The position numbers were made by a program, and so were the translations under genes. Of a stretch of 64,000 nucleotides of DNA, positions 51,927 to 61,483 are shown in pieces; positions within the stretch are counted from its first letter, which is position 1, and the number at the start of each line of letters is the position of its first letter. This DNA is from Pseudomonas sediminis (GTDB lineage: Bacteria > Pseudomonadota > Gammaproteobacteria > Pseudomonadales > Pseudomonadaceae), in the NCBI RefSeq assembly GCF_002741105.1, contig NZ_NIQU01000004.1, forward strand, positions 124,001 to 188,000. The letters are read 5' to 3'. The notes below the pieces were generated by a model. The model made no database searches, was not told the DNA's origin, and was given only the letters and a program-made list of their open reading frames with translations.

Positions 51927-52838
51927 ATGCTGATCGATGAAGAACTGACCCTGAAAAAGCTGGAGGTCTTTCTCGCCTTCATGCGCAGCGGCAACCTGGC
52001 GCGTGCCGCCAGCGAGCTGCAGACCAGCAACGTCAGTGTGCACCGCGCCATCCATTCGCTGGAAAGCGCGCTGCGCTGCCCGCTGTTCAAGCACGAGGGG
52101 CGCAACCTGATTCCGCTGGAGAGCGCCTATGTGCTGGAAGAGAAGGCCCAGAAGCTGATCCAGGACGCCCAGGAGATGGTGCGTCTGACCCGCGAGGCGG
52201 CGGGCTTCGGCGCCGAGCGCTTCAAGCTCGGTGCGCTTTACTCGCTGACGGTGAAGACCGTGCCGCAACTGATCATGGGTCTGAAGCTGCGCCGCAGCGA
52301 GCTGAACATCGACCTGGTGCTCGGCTCCAACGTCGACCTGCTGTACAAGCTGAAGAACATGGAGCTGGACGCCATCCTGATCGCCCTCGACGACAGCGTC
52401 AGCGATCCGGATTGCGAGCAGCTGGCGCTGTTCTCCGACGACATCTTTCTCGCCGCACCCAACGACTCGCCCTTCGCCGATCACACCGAGGTGGACCTGG
52501 CAGATCTGCGCGATTCGACCTTCATCACCCTGACCCAAGGCTACGCCACCTTCCGCGATGGCGAGCGGGTGTTCCAGCAGGCCGGCTTCGAACCCAAGGT
52601 GGCGATGCAGGTGAAGGACATCTTCACCCTGCTCAGCATGGTCAGCTCCGGCGTCGGTTATGCCCTGCTGCCGGGGCGCGTGGCGGCGGTGTACGAGAAC
52701 CGGGTGAAGCTGATCCCGCTGCAGGCCAAGTACCACTTGCAACAGCATATCGGCGTGGTCTTTCTCAAGGCCAAGGAGCGCGACCCCAACCTGCTGGCGC
52801 TGCTGGCCGAATGCCGGATGTATAGCCGGCAATCGTAG
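51927..52838 (+). CDS. mdcR: LysR-family regulator, probable malonate regulator
   Basis: The 303-aa protein has a LysR helix-turn-helix (about 8-65: RSGNLARAASELQTSNVSVHRAIHSLE) and an effector domain with GALYSLTVKTVPQLIMGLKLRRS, as in MdcR regulators of malonate decarboxylase operons. I chose ATG 51927 (MLIDEELTLKKLEVFLAF) with AAGGA upstream. It is convergent with madM at the far end of the malonate operon, so it is probably its activator. The other neighbour, a divergent thioesterase gene, is a second possible target. Confidence 0.85.
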   Translation: MLIDEELTLKKLEVFLAFMRSGNLARAASELQTSNVSVHRAIHSLESALRCPLFKHEGRNLIPLESAYVLEEKAQKLIQDAQEMVRLTREAAGFGAERFKLGALYSLTVKTVPQLIMGLKLRRSELNIDLVLGSNVDLLYKLKNMELDAILIALDDSVSDPDCEQLALFSDDIFLAAPNDSPFADHTEVDLADLRDSTFITLTQGYATFRDGERVFQQAGFEPKVAMQVKDIFTLLSMVSSGVGYALLPGRVAAVYENRVKLIPLQAKYHLQQHIGVVFLKAKERDPNLLALLAECRMYSRQS

Positions 52839-52891
52839 TCGCAAGCGTCGCCGCTGAAGCGCCTCCCACAGGGCAGCGCGTTCAGCCCGAA

Positions 52892-52916
52892 TAAAAAGCC
52901 CGCCATGGCGGCGGGC
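52892..52916 (-). terminator. Terminator of the malonate operon
   Basis: On the minus strand a GC-rich stem (GCCCGCC with GGCGGGC, centre CCATGG) is followed by TTTTTAT. It starts 6 bases after the madM stop. Confidence 0.8.
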
Positions 52917-52921
52917 AAAGG

Positions 52922-53695
52922 TCAGCCTAGAAGGCCTCGCATCAGAAAGTAGAGCAACGATGGGCCGAGCAGGCAGCCCAGTGCGGTGTAGAACGCCGCT
53001 GTCAGGCAACCGTATGGCACCAATTTCGGATCGGTTGCCGCCAGGCCACCGGCCACGCCGCTGGAAGTGCCCATCAGACCGCCGAAGATCACCGCGCTGC
53101 GCGGGTTGTTCAGGCCGATATAGGGCGCGATGAAGGGCGTCGCCACCATCACCAGAATCGCCTTGATCAGGCCGGCGGCAATCGACAGGGCCATCACATC
53201 GGAGCTGGCGCCGATAGCCGCACCGGTTACCGGACCAACGATGTAAGTCACCGCGCCGGTGCCGATGGTGGTCAGGCTGACCACGTCGGTATAACCGAAG
53301 GCCATGGCCACCCCGACACCCGCCACGAAGGAGGCGAAGACGCCGACGAACAGCGCCAGCACCCCGGCGAAACCGGCGCGCTTGAGTTCCTCGACACTGA
53401 CGCCGAAACCGGTGGCGACGATGGCGAAGTCGCGCAGCATGGCCCCACCGAGCAGGCCGATGCCGGCGAACAGCGGGATATCCACCAGGCCTTTCTGGCC
53501 GCCGGTGTAAGCCCCGCCGATATAGGACAGCAGCAAGCCGAGCAGGATGGCGATAGCCGAGCCATGCAGGCGGCCCTTGGTGAATTTGTCGGAAATCCAG
53601 TACGACACCCACATGGTGATGCCGATGATGGCGAAGCCGCTGAGCAGGCCGTAGCCGGTAATGACCTTCATCAAAGATTCGTACATGGCAGTCAC
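52922..53695 (-). CDS. madM: Malonate transporter MadM subunit
   Basis: MadM with MadL forms the sodium-linked malonate carrier. The 257-aa protein is highly hydrophobic with about eight helices and the segments GITMWVSYWISDKFTKGRLHGSAIAI and GPVTGAAIGASSDVMAL. The start may be GTG 53695, overlapping the madL stop, or ATG 53686. It is the last gene of the mdc operon. Confidence 0.93.
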   Translation of the reverse strand: MTAMYESLMKVITGYGLLSGFAIIGITMWVSYWISDKFTKGRLHGSAIAILLGLLLSYIGGAYTGGQKGLVDIPLFAGIGLLGGAMLRDFAIVATGFGVSVEELKRAGFAGVLALFVGVFASFVAGVGVAMAFGYTDVVSLTTIGTGAVTYIVGPVTGAAIGASSDVMALSIAAGLIKAILVMVATPFIAPYIGLNNPRSAVIFGGLMGTSSGVAGGLAATDPKLVPYGCLTAAFYTALGCLLGPSLLYFLMRGLLG

Positions 53696-54093
53696 CGTGG
53701 CGCTTTGTTCAGGGAGGGGGCTACGTCGGCTTCAGGCTTCTTTTGCCCGATGCGGCTCAGTGCGGGGACCAGCGCAAAACCGATAGCGACGGCAGCGGTG
53801 CCAGCGAGAATCGCCATCGGGCCGCCTTTGAGGGCACCGTAGACGTTCTGCTGGGCGGCCATGGCGACCACGATGGGAATGTAGATGGCGCTCCAGAACT
53901 CCACGCCCTGTTCCGACTTGCCGGTAAACAGGCCGCGGTTTTTCAGGTAACTGCCCAGAAAGATCAGCAGGATCATGGCGATACCGACGCCGCCAACGTT
54001 GGCGGGCACGCCGATGAGTTTGCCCAGCAGTTCACCGATGAAGATGCCTGCCAGGGTGCAGAACGCCAGGAAGGCGACACCGTAGATGATCAT
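53692..54093 (-). CDS. madL: Malonate transporter MadL subunit
   Basis: The 133-aa small subunit of the malonate carrier has about four helices, with GVAFLAFCTLAGIFIGELLGKLIGVPANVGGVGIAMILLI near the N-terminus. It lies 60 bases after mdcH and overlaps madM by 4. AGGAC precedes the ATG. Confidence 0.93.
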   Translation of the reverse strand: MIIYGVAFLAFCTLAGIFIGELLGKLIGVPANVGGVGIAMILLIFLGSYLKNRGLFTGKSEQGVEFWSAIYIPIVVAMAAQQNVYGALKGGPMAILAGTAAVAIGFALVPALSRIGQKKPEADVAPSLNKAPR

Positions 54094-54153
54094 TGTTGTT
54101 GTCCTCGTTTCGTATCGAAGTTGTTGTTTTTGTGCTTCGGTAAACGCTACGGC

Positions 54154-55080
54154 TCAGCGGTCGCGGCTTACCTCCTGACGCAACATGGCGTCGAGTGTAT
54201 CCAGACGTGCGCCCTCGAAGGCGATTGCCTGGCCGGCGTCGAAGACACGCCGGGCGAGCCCGGTCAGCACGCCGCCGGGTGGCAGTTCCAGGTGCAGGCG
54301 CACGCCGCGTTCATAGGCGGTGACGAGCGTGGCTTGCCAGTCGACGACGCGGCTCATGTTGTAAGCCAGGTCGTCGCGCAAGGTTTCGGGATCACGGATC
54401 AGGCGTGCCGAGCTGCTGCTCAGGTAGCGCACCTGCGGTGTACGCAGCTCGACCTTGGCGAATGCCGAGGCCAACTCGCGAGCCGGTGCATCGAGCAGTT
54501 CGCAGTGCGACGGCACGCTCATGGCCAGGCGTTTGGCCATACCTGCGCCGAGGGCGCGAGCACGTTCGGCCACGGCGGCCATGGCGGCATCGCTGCCGGC
54601 GATCACCAATTGGGTTTCGGCGTTGATATTGCCCAGGTACACCGGGCCTTCGGCTTCGGCCAGCAGGCGTTCGATGCTGCCCTGGTCGAGGCCGAGAATG
54701 GCGGTCATGCCGTAGCCACTGGGGTAGGCGCGCTGCATCAGTTCGCCACGCAGGGCGACCAGGCGTAGGGCATCGGCAAAATCCAGCGCGCCGGCCACCA
54801 CAGCGGCGGCATAGGCGCCGATGGACAGCCCGGCGACATAGTCCGGACGATGCCCACGTTCGCCGAGCAGTCGCGCGGTGGCGACACCGGCAATCAACAG
54901 GCAGAGCTGCACGGCACGCGTGCTGTGCAAGGCTTCGGCCGAATCCAGCAGGCGTACGTCCTCGCCCAGCGCAGCGCTGGCCTGCTCGATAGAAGCCTGC
55001 ACCACCGGCAAGGCGGGCAATGCCTGGAGCATGCCGGGCTGCTGCGCGCCCTGGCCGGGGAAGGCCCAGAGCGTGCTCAC
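54154..55080 (-). CDS. mdcH: Malonate decarboxylase malonyl-CoA:ACP transacylase (epsilon)
   Basis: MdcH loads a malonyl group onto the MdcC carrier at start-up of the enzyme. The 308-aa protein is a malonyltransferase of the FabD fold with FPGQGAQ near residue 6 and the catalytic serine in GLSIGAYAA; VPSHCELL carries the second catalytic residue. I chose GTG 55080, whose GTGA overlaps the mdcG stop as elsewhere in this operon; an ATG at 55104 is in frame too. Confidence 0.94.
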   Translation of the reverse strand: MSTLWAFPGQGAQQPGMLQALPALPVVQASIEQASAALGEDVRLLDSAEALHSTRAVQLCLLIAGVATARLLGERGHRPDYVAGLSIGAYAAAVVAGALDFADALRLVALRGELMQRAYPSGYGMTAILGLDQGSIERLLAEAEGPVYLGNINAETQLVIAGSDAAMAAVAERARALGAGMAKRLAMSVPSHCELLDAPARELASAFAKVELRTPQVRYLSSSSARLIRDPETLRDDLAYNMSRVVDWQATLVTAYERGVRLHLELPPGGVLTGLARRVFDAGQAIAFEGARLDTLDAMLRQEVSRDR

Positions 55081-55712
55081 GCCGCCACCTGCTGTAACTG
55101 CCACGGATCACCTACCAGCAGCGGGCCGTCCTGGGTTTTCAGCAACACGCGCGGCGCCTCGCTGGCCCATTCACGTAGCGCCACAGCGCCGTATGGGGTT
55201 TCCAGCTGCAGGTCGATACGCCCGGGGGCCTCGTCCAGCAGGCGGCAAAGCGTGCGTGCCCATTCGCGCTGCAGGTGGTGCGGCGCACGCAGCGACAGAT
55301 CGAGATCGCTATCTGGATGTGCGGCGCTGATGCCGCTGGCCAACTCGAAGCCCAGGCTACCGGTCACGCCCCAGGCCAGGCCGAGGGTATCGAGACGCGG
55401 CGCCAGCTGGCTCAACGCGCGCAACGCTGGCCACTGCGGCTGAGCGTGGCTACGCCAACGGCCGGCCCGCGCCACCGCCTGCGGGCTGACAAGACGACGG
55501 ATCTCGCTCACGCGCATCCAGGTGGCATGCCGCTGTTCACGCGCCATGCCACGGATACCCACCGCGACCCAGCCGGATTCAGCCGGCGCACGGCGCACCA
55601 CCACCGGCACATGCCCGCCCAGAGCGGCACGAGCCCAGGCCGGCGCCTCCTGTGGCAGGTGCTCGGGGCGCAGGCCCCAGAGCAGATCATGTGGACGGGG
55701 TGTGGGGGGCAT
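55077..55712 (-). CDS. mdcG: Malonate decarboxylase holo-ACP synthase
   Basis: MdcG transfers the phosphoribosyl-dephospho-CoA prosthetic group onto MdcC. The 211-aa protein has a nucleotidyltransferase-type pattern GVTGSLGFELASG followed by HPDSDLDLSLRAP (the metal-binding DSDLD). It starts PRPHDLLWGL, as in MdcG proteins. The gene follows mdcE after a 122-bp gap occupied by an inverted repeat. Confidence 0.94.
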   Translation of the reverse strand: MPPTPRPHDLLWGLRPEHLPQEAPAWARAALGGHVPVVVRRAPAESGWVAVGIRGMAREQRHATWMRVSEIRRLVSPQAVARAGRWRSHAQPQWPALRALSQLAPRLDTLGLAWGVTGSLGFELASGISAAHPDSDLDLSLRAPHHLQREWARTLCRLLDEAPGRIDLQLETPYGAVALREWASEAPRVLLKTQDGPLLVGDPWQLQQVAA

Positions 55713-55753
55713 TGATGCGTTCTCCGTGGGGTCGGTTCGGGTTATTCAGGATT

Positions 55754-55826
55754 GGCGGGTTTCACCCGCCCTACTTGTTGTCAACAAGGTGCCGCGGAGT
55801 CCTCCGTAGGGCGGGTGCAACCCGCC
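55754..55826. repeat. REP-type inverted repeat inside the malonate operon
   Basis: Arms at 55754-55774 and 55806-55826 (GGCGGGTT...GCCCTAC and its reverse complement) match at 20 of 21 positions. Between them CTTGTTG-TCAACAAG forms a further palindrome. It fills the only large gap of the operon, between mdcE and mdcG, and may set different message levels for the genes on each side. Confidence 0.85.
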
Positions 55827-55834
55827 ATTGCGCT

Positions 55835-56647
55835 TCACCACTGCGCGCGCAAGGCCTCACGCACCTGACTGGAAGCTGCGCGATTGGCGGCGCCCAGGCG
55901 GTTGCGTAGATCGCGCGGGCTGGCGGCGATATCGGCCAGGGCGCGGCCCAGGGCGTCCTGCACGCGGGCCAGGTCGGCCGCCGTCGGCTGCGCGGCCTGC
56001 TCCACATCGAGCACATCCGCAAGCAAACCGAGCGAGGCGTAGTTGTCCAGGTCGTAGGCCATCGGCGGCACACTGGCGGCCAGAGCCTCCAGCTCGTCGA
56101 CGCTGCGCAGGGTGATGCGCGCGGCCGCCGCCTTGCCCATGGCGTGCACCATCACCCCAGCGTCGCGCAGGGCGATCAGGCGGTTGGCCTGGTAGCCGTG
56201 GGCGAGGAAGGCGCCGGACATGGACTTGCCGACCAGCAGACCGATCACCGCATGCCCAGCCAGGCGAGCACGGGCATAGGCGTCCACCGCGCCGGCCAGC
56301 GCCTGATGAATACCGTAGGCTTCCTCACGGCGGCCATAAGCCTGGCTCGGCACGTCGACGATGGCGATCAGTGCGCGCTTGTGCGGGTTATCGCGATCCG
56401 CCTCGATGGCTTCATCCACGGCCTGGGCCAGGCCCCAGCCTTCGAGCAGGCCGACCTCGCCGTTGCGGGCGCGGGGGAATGGATTGTTGGCATCGGCGAT
56501 CACCGCCAGATAGCGCACTGCCTGGCCAGCCAATTCGCCATCGGCCACCCGCAGCGAGGCAGGCAAACCTGGTTGCTGCTGGGCGGCGCCGGCCAGGGCC
56601 TGGAACCAGTGCAGGCCGCGTTGTTCCTGTGCAGTTGTCATGTTCAT
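55835..56647 (-). CDS. mdcE: Malonate decarboxylase gamma subunit
   Basis: The 270-aa subunit has the carboxyltransferase crotonase-like fold of the decarboxylase core. MdcE pairs with MdcD to decarboxylate malonyl-S-ACP to acetyl-S-ACP. Seen motifs are GLLVGKSMSGAFLAHGYQA and ADGELAGQAVRYLAVIADANN. It overlaps mdcD by 4 bases. Confidence 0.95.
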   Translation of the reverse strand: MNMTTAQEQRGLHWFQALAGAAQQQPGLPASLRVADGELAGQAVRYLAVIADANNPFPRARNGEVGLLEGWGLAQAVDEAIEADRDNPHKRALIAIVDVPSQAYGRREEAYGIHQALAGAVDAYARARLAGHAVIGLLVGKSMSGAFLAHGYQANRLIALRDAGVMVHAMGKAAAARITLRSVDELEALAASVPPMAYDLDNYASLGLLADVLDVEQAAQPTAADLARVQDALGRALADIAASPRDLRNRLGAANRAASSQVREALRAQW

Positions 56648-57495
56648 GCTCCCTGGTAGGCGCTGCGTACGGCAGCGGCATCGGCCTGGACGGCGGTGTC
56701 GACAGCGCGCAAGCGCTGCAGGAACCAGGCGTGGCGCCGGCTGCGCTCCTGCGTCGGTTTGCCCTTGGCGAACAGCCCATGCAGCTCGCTGCGAATGGCG
56801 TCGACGTCATCGGCTACATAGCCATCCACCAGACCGCTGGCGTGACGCTGCTCGCCGCCGGTCAGGCTCCAGATGAAGGGACGGTCGCGCGAGTCGTATT
56901 CATCCAGCCCGGCTTCCTGTTCGATCACTTGCGGGCCGTTGAGCCCCAGGCGCGCCTCGCGGGTGACCAGCAGGTAGCTGCATAGTCCGGCAGCGATGGA
57001 CATGCCGCCGAAGCAGCCGACCGGGCCGGCGACCAGGCCGATCACCGGCTGATACTGGCGCAGCTCGACGATGGCAGCCTGGATCTCGGCGATGGCCGCC
57101 AGGCCCAGGTTGGCTTCCTGCAGGCGCACGCCACCGGTTTCCAGCAGCAACACGGCACGGGTCGGCGTGCCATTGCGGTTGTCTTCAGCCGCCAGTTCCA
57201 GGGCACCCGCGATCTTCGCCCCACCCACTTCGCCGAGGCTGCCGCCCTGGAAGGCACCTTCGATGGCGATCACCACCGCAGGCTGGCCGTCGATCAGGCC
57301 CTTGGCCACCACCACGCCGTCATCGGCCTGCGGCACGATGCCCTGCTTGGGCAGCCAGGGCGACATCAGCCGGGCGAAGGGATCGAGCAGCTCGCGGAAG
57401 CTGCCGGCATCGAGCAGTGCGCGAGCTCGCCCGCGGGCACCGAGTTCAGTGAAGCTGCGCTGCGCCAGCAGGCGCGCAATGTTTTGCTCAGCCAT
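56644..57495 (-). CDS. mdcD: Malonate decarboxylase beta subunit
   Basis: The 283-aa protein is the second carboxyltransferase-like subunit, with RARALLDAGSFRELLDPFARLMSPWLPKQGIVPQADDGVVVAKG at the N-terminus and GPVGCFGGMSIAAGLCSYLL in the active-site region. It resembles the acetyl-CoA carboxylase beta subunit but lacks a zinc domain. It overlaps mdcC by 8 bases and mdcE by 4. Confidence 0.95.
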   Translation of the reverse strand: MAEQNIARLLAQRSFTELGARGRARALLDAGSFRELLDPFARLMSPWLPKQGIVPQADDGVVVAKGLIDGQPAVVIAIEGAFQGGSLGEVGGAKIAGALELAAEDNRNGTPTRAVLLLETGGVRLQEANLGLAAIAEIQAAIVELRQYQPVIGLVAGPVGCFGGMSIAAGLCSYLLVTREARLGLNGPQVIEQEAGLDEYDSRDRPFIWSLTGGEQRHASGLVDGYVADDVDAIRSELHGLFAKGKPTQERSRRHAWFLQRLRAVDTAVQADAAAVRSAYQGA

Positions 57496-57787
57496 GGTTC
57501 AGTTCCTCCAGGCCTTGCTCCAGGCGTAGGCGCACCACGCCGGGCGTGGCGCCAAAATCATGAATGGCGATGTTCAGCGCGGGCAGCTGCTGCTCGCGGA
57601 ACATGCGTTCGAACAAGAGCTGCCAGCGCGGCGCGCTACCGTTCACCGAGGTCACCACCTGAATCGCCAGGGTGCCGGCCTGGCCAGGTTCGAGCAGCAC
57701 TTCCAGGTCGCCGGAACCGACGCAACCCACCAGCGCGCGACCCTTGGCCGGTTGCCCGGCGGGGAATTGAAAAGACAGGGTTTCCAT
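57488..57787 (-). CDS. mdcC: Malonate decarboxylase acyl carrier protein (delta)
   Basis: The 99-aa carrier has S25 in VGSGDLEVLL, the site for the 2'-(5''-phosphoribosyl)-3'-dephospho-CoA group added by MdcG. I chose ATG 57787 (METLSFQF); the longer frame runs antisense into mdcB. It starts one base after mdcB ends and overlaps mdcD. Confidence 0.95.
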   Translation of the reverse strand: METLSFQFPAGQPAKGRALVGCVGSGDLEVLLEPGQAGTLAIQVVTSVNGSAPRWQLLFERMFREQQLPALNIAIHDFGATPGVVRLRLEQGLEELNHG

Positions 57788-57788
57788 T

Positions 57789-58667
57789 TCACAGACTCCC
57801 AAGCTGCGCCGGCAGGCCATGCTGCAGGCGGTCGAGGAACAGGGTGGCGGCGAGCAGATCGGCCGCGCCGCCAGGCGAGGCACGCAGGTGCAGCATGTCG
57901 CGCTCAAGGTCGCGCAAATGGCGACGACCGTCGAGGCTGGCGCAGCCTCCGGCGGCGAGCACTGCGCGGGCACCGCTTTGCATACTGACCAGCCCGGCCA
58001 TACCGGCGCGATAGAGCACGCAGGTGTCGGCAAGCTGGGTCATGATCGCCAGCAGCGCGTCCAGGCGAGCGTTCTGCTCCCCTGCTCCGGCGGCGCGGCT
58101 GCGCGCCAGTTGCGGCAGAGCCTGCTGGATCACCGCGGGGAAGCCAAGCTGCGCCTCCTCACGCGCACCATGCACACCGTACAGACGGCAAACCTGCGCG
58201 CCATGGCTGTCGCCAGTCATGGGAGCAGCGCGGTCGTTGAGCAAGGCTAGACGGGCGGCGCGCACGGCGACCTGTTCTGGTACCAACTCGCGTGGTTCAA
58301 GTGCGGCAGCAGCACTGAGCAGCCCCAGCGCCCAGATCGCGCCACGATGGGTGTTGACGCCGCCGGTGACGCGCAGCATCTCCACCTCACCTTCTCGACC
58401 GATACGGCCAACGTCCTCACGCAATGCCTGGTCGATGGCACCGCGTTGCTGCGCGGCCTCGGCCATGGCCTTGAAGCTTGGCCACAGGGCCAGCGCCGAG
58501 GCGTGCATCAGGCCTAGATGCAGATCGGTATGCGCGCCGCTGCCGCGACGGTCGACCAGCCCCGGCTTGGGCGACAGGTCGGCCTCGTCGATCAGCGCAT
58601 CGACGGCCAGGTCGGCCAGCCAATCGCTTAGCGAGAGCTGCGGCTGAATTGCAGTCAGTGCATTCAT
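57789..58667 (-). CDS. mdcB: Triphosphoribosyl-dephospho-CoA synthase
   Basis: MdcB makes the prosthetic-group precursor from ATP and dephospho-CoA. The 292-aa protein carries the CitG/MdcB signatures [18 protein letters not shown] (near 38-55) and [19 protein letters not shown] chose ATG 58667, which overlaps the mdcA stop by one base (TGATG). Confidence 0.94.
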   Translation of the reverse strand: MNALTAIQPQLSLSDWLADLAVDALIDEADLSPKPGLVDRRGSGAHTDLHLGLMHASALALWPSFKAMAEAAQQRGAIDQALREDVGRIGREGEVEMLRVTGGVNTHRGAIWALGLLSAAAALEPRELVPEQVAVRAARLALLNDRAAPMTGDSHGAQVCRLYGVHGAREEAQLGFPAVIQQALPQLARSRAAGAGEQNARLDALLAIMTQLADTCVLYRAGMAGLVSMQSGARAVLAAGGCASLDGRRHLRDLERDMLHLRASPGGAADLLAATLFLDRLQHGLPAQLGSL

Positions 58668-60328
58668 CACCAGCTCCTGAACTTGGCGGGCGGGTTGTAC
58701 AGGCCGCCCGACCACTCGACCAGTTCGGCGATGCTCTTGGCTGCGAGCAGTTCGCGGCTGGCATCGGTGCGGCGAATGCCGAGGTCTTCGGGCAGGGCGA
58801 TCAGCCCTTCACGGCGCATGCGCGCGGTGTCTTTCGGGTCGTGGCGCAGACCGATGGAGGTGACGCCGGCCACCGCGGCGATCATCGCCTGACGCTCTTC
58901 CGGGGTGCGCGCCTTGTACAGGTAGGCGATGCCTTCCTCGGTAAGCAGATGGGTGACGTCGTCGCCGTAGATCATGATCGGCGCCAGCGGCATGCCGACC
59001 TTCTTCGCCATCGCTACCGCATCGAGCTGCTCGACGAAGGTGGGCTTGCCGCCTTCCTGGAAGGTCTCGACCATCTGCACCACCAGCTTCTTGCCGCGCT
59101 CGAGCAGCGGCGCTTCGCTGTCGCCAGGGCGCATGTCCAGCCAGGCAGGCGTCGAATGACGCCGACCGCGCGGGTCATGGCCCATGTTCGGCGCGCCGCC
59201 GAAGCCGGCCAGGCGCCCACGGGTGACGGTGGAAGAATGGCCATCACCGTCCACTTGCAGCGTGGCGCCGATAAACAAGTCGACCGCGTACTGCCCGGCC
59301 AGCTGGCACATCATGCGGTTGGAGCGCATCGAGCCGTCGCGGCCGGTGAAGAACACGTCCGGGCGCTGGGCGATATAGCCTTCCATACCCAGCTCGGTGC
59401 CGAAGCAGTGCACGCTCTCGACCCAGCCGGTCTCGATGGCCGGGATCAGCGTCGGGTGCGGGTTGAGCGTCCAGTTGCGGCAGATCTTGCCCTTCAGCCC
59501 CAGGGATTCGCCGTAGGTTGGCAGGATCAGCTCGATGGCGGCGGTGTTGAAGCCGATGCCATGGTTGAGCGACTGCACGTTGTGCTTTTCGTAGATGCCG
59601 CGGATCGCCATCATCGCCATCAGCACGTGCACCGACGTGATGTGGCGCGGGTCGCGAGTGAACAGCGGCTCGATATAGAAGGGCTTGTCCGCCACCACCA
59701 CGAAGTCGACCCAGGAAGCGGGGATGTCCACGCGCGGCAGCTCGTCGACGATCTCGTTGACCTGGAAGATCACAATGCCGTCGCTGAACGCCGTGGGCTC
59801 GACCAGCGCCGGCGTGTCCTCGGTGCTCGGGCCGGTGTAGATGTTGCCGTGGCGGTCGGCCTGGAAGCCGGCAACCAGCGCGACGTTGGGGATCAGGTCC
59901 ACCAGCAGGCGCGAATACAGTTCGATATAGGTGTGGATGGCGCCAACTTCCATCTGCCCGTCTTCGAGCAGTTGGCCGATGCGCAGGCTCTGCGGCCCGG
60001 CGAAGGAGAAGTCGAGCTTGCGGGCGATGCCGCGTTCGAACAGATCGAGATGCTCGGCGCGGCTGACGCTGGGCATGATCATGTGCAGGTCGTGCAGGCG
60101 GCCGGGATCGGCCTTGGCCAGCGAGCGGGAGAGGAAGTCCGCCTGCTTCTGGTTGTTGCCTTCGAGCACCACGCGATCGCCGGGGGCGATCAGGGCTTCG
60201 AGGGCCGCGACGATCTTGTCGCTGGGCAGGACCACGCCATCGGCGAGGTTGCGCACCTGATCGAGTCGCCGGGCTTTTTCAGCGCGACGACGCGACCACT
60301 GCGGCGGTGGGGATATTGTTGTTGTCAT
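58667..60328 (-). CDS. mdcA: Malonate decarboxylase alpha subunit (acetyl-S-ACP:malonate ACP transferase)
   Basis: MdcA exchanges acetyl for malonyl on the carrier protein MdcC. The 553-aa protein belongs to the CoA-transferase superfamily with [26 protein letters not shown] near the N-terminus and [21 protein letters not shown] in the middle. I chose ATG 60328 with GGAG 6 bases upstream; a GTG at 60340 overlaps that site. It is the first gene of mdcABCDEGH-madLM. The promoter lies in the 105-bp gap before it, which has two palindromes. Confidence 0.95.
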   Translation of the reverse strand: MTTTISPPPQWSRRRAEKARRLDQVRNLADGVVLPSDKIVAALEALIAPGDRVVLEGNNQKQADFLSRSLAKADPGRLHDLHMIMPSVSRAEHLDLFERGIARKLDFSFAGPQSLRIGQLLEDGQMEVGAIHTYIELYSRLLVDLIPNVALVAGFQADRHGNIYTGPSTEDTPALVEPTAFSDGIVIFQVNEIVDELPRVDIPASWVDFVVVADKPFYIEPLFTRDPRHITSVHVLMAMMAIRGIYEKHNVQSLNHGIGFNTAAIELILPTYGESLGLKGKICRNWTLNPHPTLIPAIETGWVESVHCFGTELGMEGYIAQRPDVFFTGRDGSMRSNRMMCQLAGQYAVDLFIGATLQVDGDGHSSTVTRGRLAGFGGAPNMGHDPRGRRHSTPAWLDMRPGDSEAPLLERGKKLVVQMVETFQEGGKPTFVEQLDAVAMAKKVGMPLAPIMIYGDDVTHLLTEEGIAYLYKARTPEERQAMIAAVAGVTSIGLRHDPKDTARMRREGLIALPEDLGIRRTDASRELLAAKSIAELVEWSGGLYNPPAKFRSW

Positions 60329-60373
60329 TGAAGACTCCACGAGTTCCGCTGTCGTGGAGGCACATTAGGAGCG

Positions 60374-60430
60374 TGACCCTCGGGTCATCAATCAAGCAGC
60401 CAGCGCTATCGTTACGCTCAGGTTAACGAT
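60374..60430. promoter_or_regulatory. Two palindromes upstream of mdcA
   Basis: TGACCCTCGGGTCA (60374-60387) and ATCGTTA-N9-TAACGAT (60408-60430) are both perfect. They lie 46-102 bases upstream of the mdcA start, where a LysR activator would bind. The second begins 3 bases after the cyclase stop and could also act as an RNA hairpin. Confidence 0.55.
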
Positions 60431-60433
60431 TGC

Positions 60434-61405
60434 TCAAGCGCGGGCGTCAGCGGCACCATCCAGCGTCGAACGAGCGGGCGCCTTGGCCACTTCCAAGCGG
60501 TCACGACCGCGTTGCTTGGCCTGATAGAGCAACTTGTCGACGCAGTTGAGGAAGTCCAGCGGGCGGTCGTGGACGCCCGGCACGATGGTGCCCACGCCCA
60601 GGCTGATGGTGAGCAGCGACGACACCGACGAGCGTTCGTGGGCAATGCGCTGCTGGCGTACCTGCTGGCGGCAGCGCTCGGCGATATGGCGGGCGGCAGC
60701 TTCATCGGTCTCCGGCAGCACCAGCACGAACTCCTCGCCACCGAAGCGGCCGACAAAATCCCGTGGCCGGCTGGCCGCGCGGCTCAGCGCCTGGCCGACG
60801 CTCTTCAGGCAGTCGTCGCCCTGGATATGCCCGTAATGGTCGTTGAACTGCTTGAAGTGATCGATATCCAGCAGGATCAGCGACAGCGGCTGCTGAGTGC
60901 GCTGAGCATTGGCCCATTCGGTGGCCAGCACGCTGTCGAACATGCGCCGGTTGGCCACGCCGGTAAGGCCGTCCTTGTAGGAGTACTCCTCCAACTGCTT
61001 CTGCAGGGTCAGCAGCTGTTCCTCGGTCTTCTTGCGCTCGCTGATGTCGAACATGAAGCCGATCAGCGAGTCCACCTCGCCGTTGTCGTCGCGCACCACG
61101 TGCACCACGTCGCGAATCCACACGTAATCACCGGCGGCGGTCAGTGCACGGTAGTCGGCTTCGTGATCGACGCCGTTCTGCGATTGCGAGATGCAGAACT
61201 CCACCACCTTCTCGCGATCATCCGGGTGCATGCGCGTCGCCCAGTCCTCGGCGCTGACCCAGCTGGCCTGCGACCAGCCCAACAGACTCTCGATCTGCGG
61301 GCCGATGTAGGCAAAGGTCATGCTCTTCCAGTCGATCTTCCAGGGAATCGCCCGGGTGGACTCCAGCAAAGTCTTGTAGACCGCCTGATCAGTTGCTTCG
61401 CTCAT
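60434..61405 (-). CDS. PAS-GGDEF diguanylate cyclase
   Basis: The 323-aa protein has a PAS/PAC domain (about 18-125, ending DISERKK), a short coiled coil and a GGDEF domain with GGEEF as active site and RPRD five residues before it, an intact inhibitory I site. It should make c-di-GMP with product feedback. I chose ATG 61405 with AGAGG upstream; GTG 61414 is less likely. There are no transmembrane segments, so the PAS signal is cytoplasmic, with a flavin, heme or no cofactor all possible. It lies upstream of mdcA on the same strand, but function links it to motility or biofilm control. Confidence 0.93.
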   Translation of the reverse strand: MSEATDQAVYKTLLESTRAIPWKIDWKSMTFAYIGPQIESLLGWSQASWVSAEDWATRMHPDDREKVVEFCISQSQNGVDHEADYRALTAAGDYVWIRDVVHVVRDDNGEVDSLIGFMFDISERKKTEEQLLTLQKQLEEYSYKDGLTGVANRRMFDSVLATEWANAQRTQQPLSLILLDIDHFKQFNDHYGHIQGDDCLKSVGQALSRAASRPRDFVGRFGGEEFVLVLPETDEAAARHIAERCRQQVRQQRIAHERSSVSSLLTISLGVGTIVPGVHDRPLDFLNCVDKLLYQAKQRGRDRLEVAKAPARSTLDGAADARA

Positions 61406-61483
61406 GCCCGTCACCTCTGCCCGACTTTCGCTTGGTTATAGCGCAAAAGCGGGTCAGCAAGGTGACGACCTGGCGAATGGCTA

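Noticed and set aside
51897..53612. 571-aa minus-strand frame joining madM and the LysR region
   Set aside because: It is out of frame with madM and antisense to the LysR gene; both real genes have family motifs.
54154..60328. Fatty-acid or polyketide synthesis cluster suggested by the malonyltransferase
   Set aside because: The full mdcABCDEGH set with madLM shows it is malonate decarboxylase, with MdcH as its start-up transacylase.
58478..60331. 617-aa open frame on the plus strand
   Set aside because: It is antisense to mdcA and has no recognisable domain.
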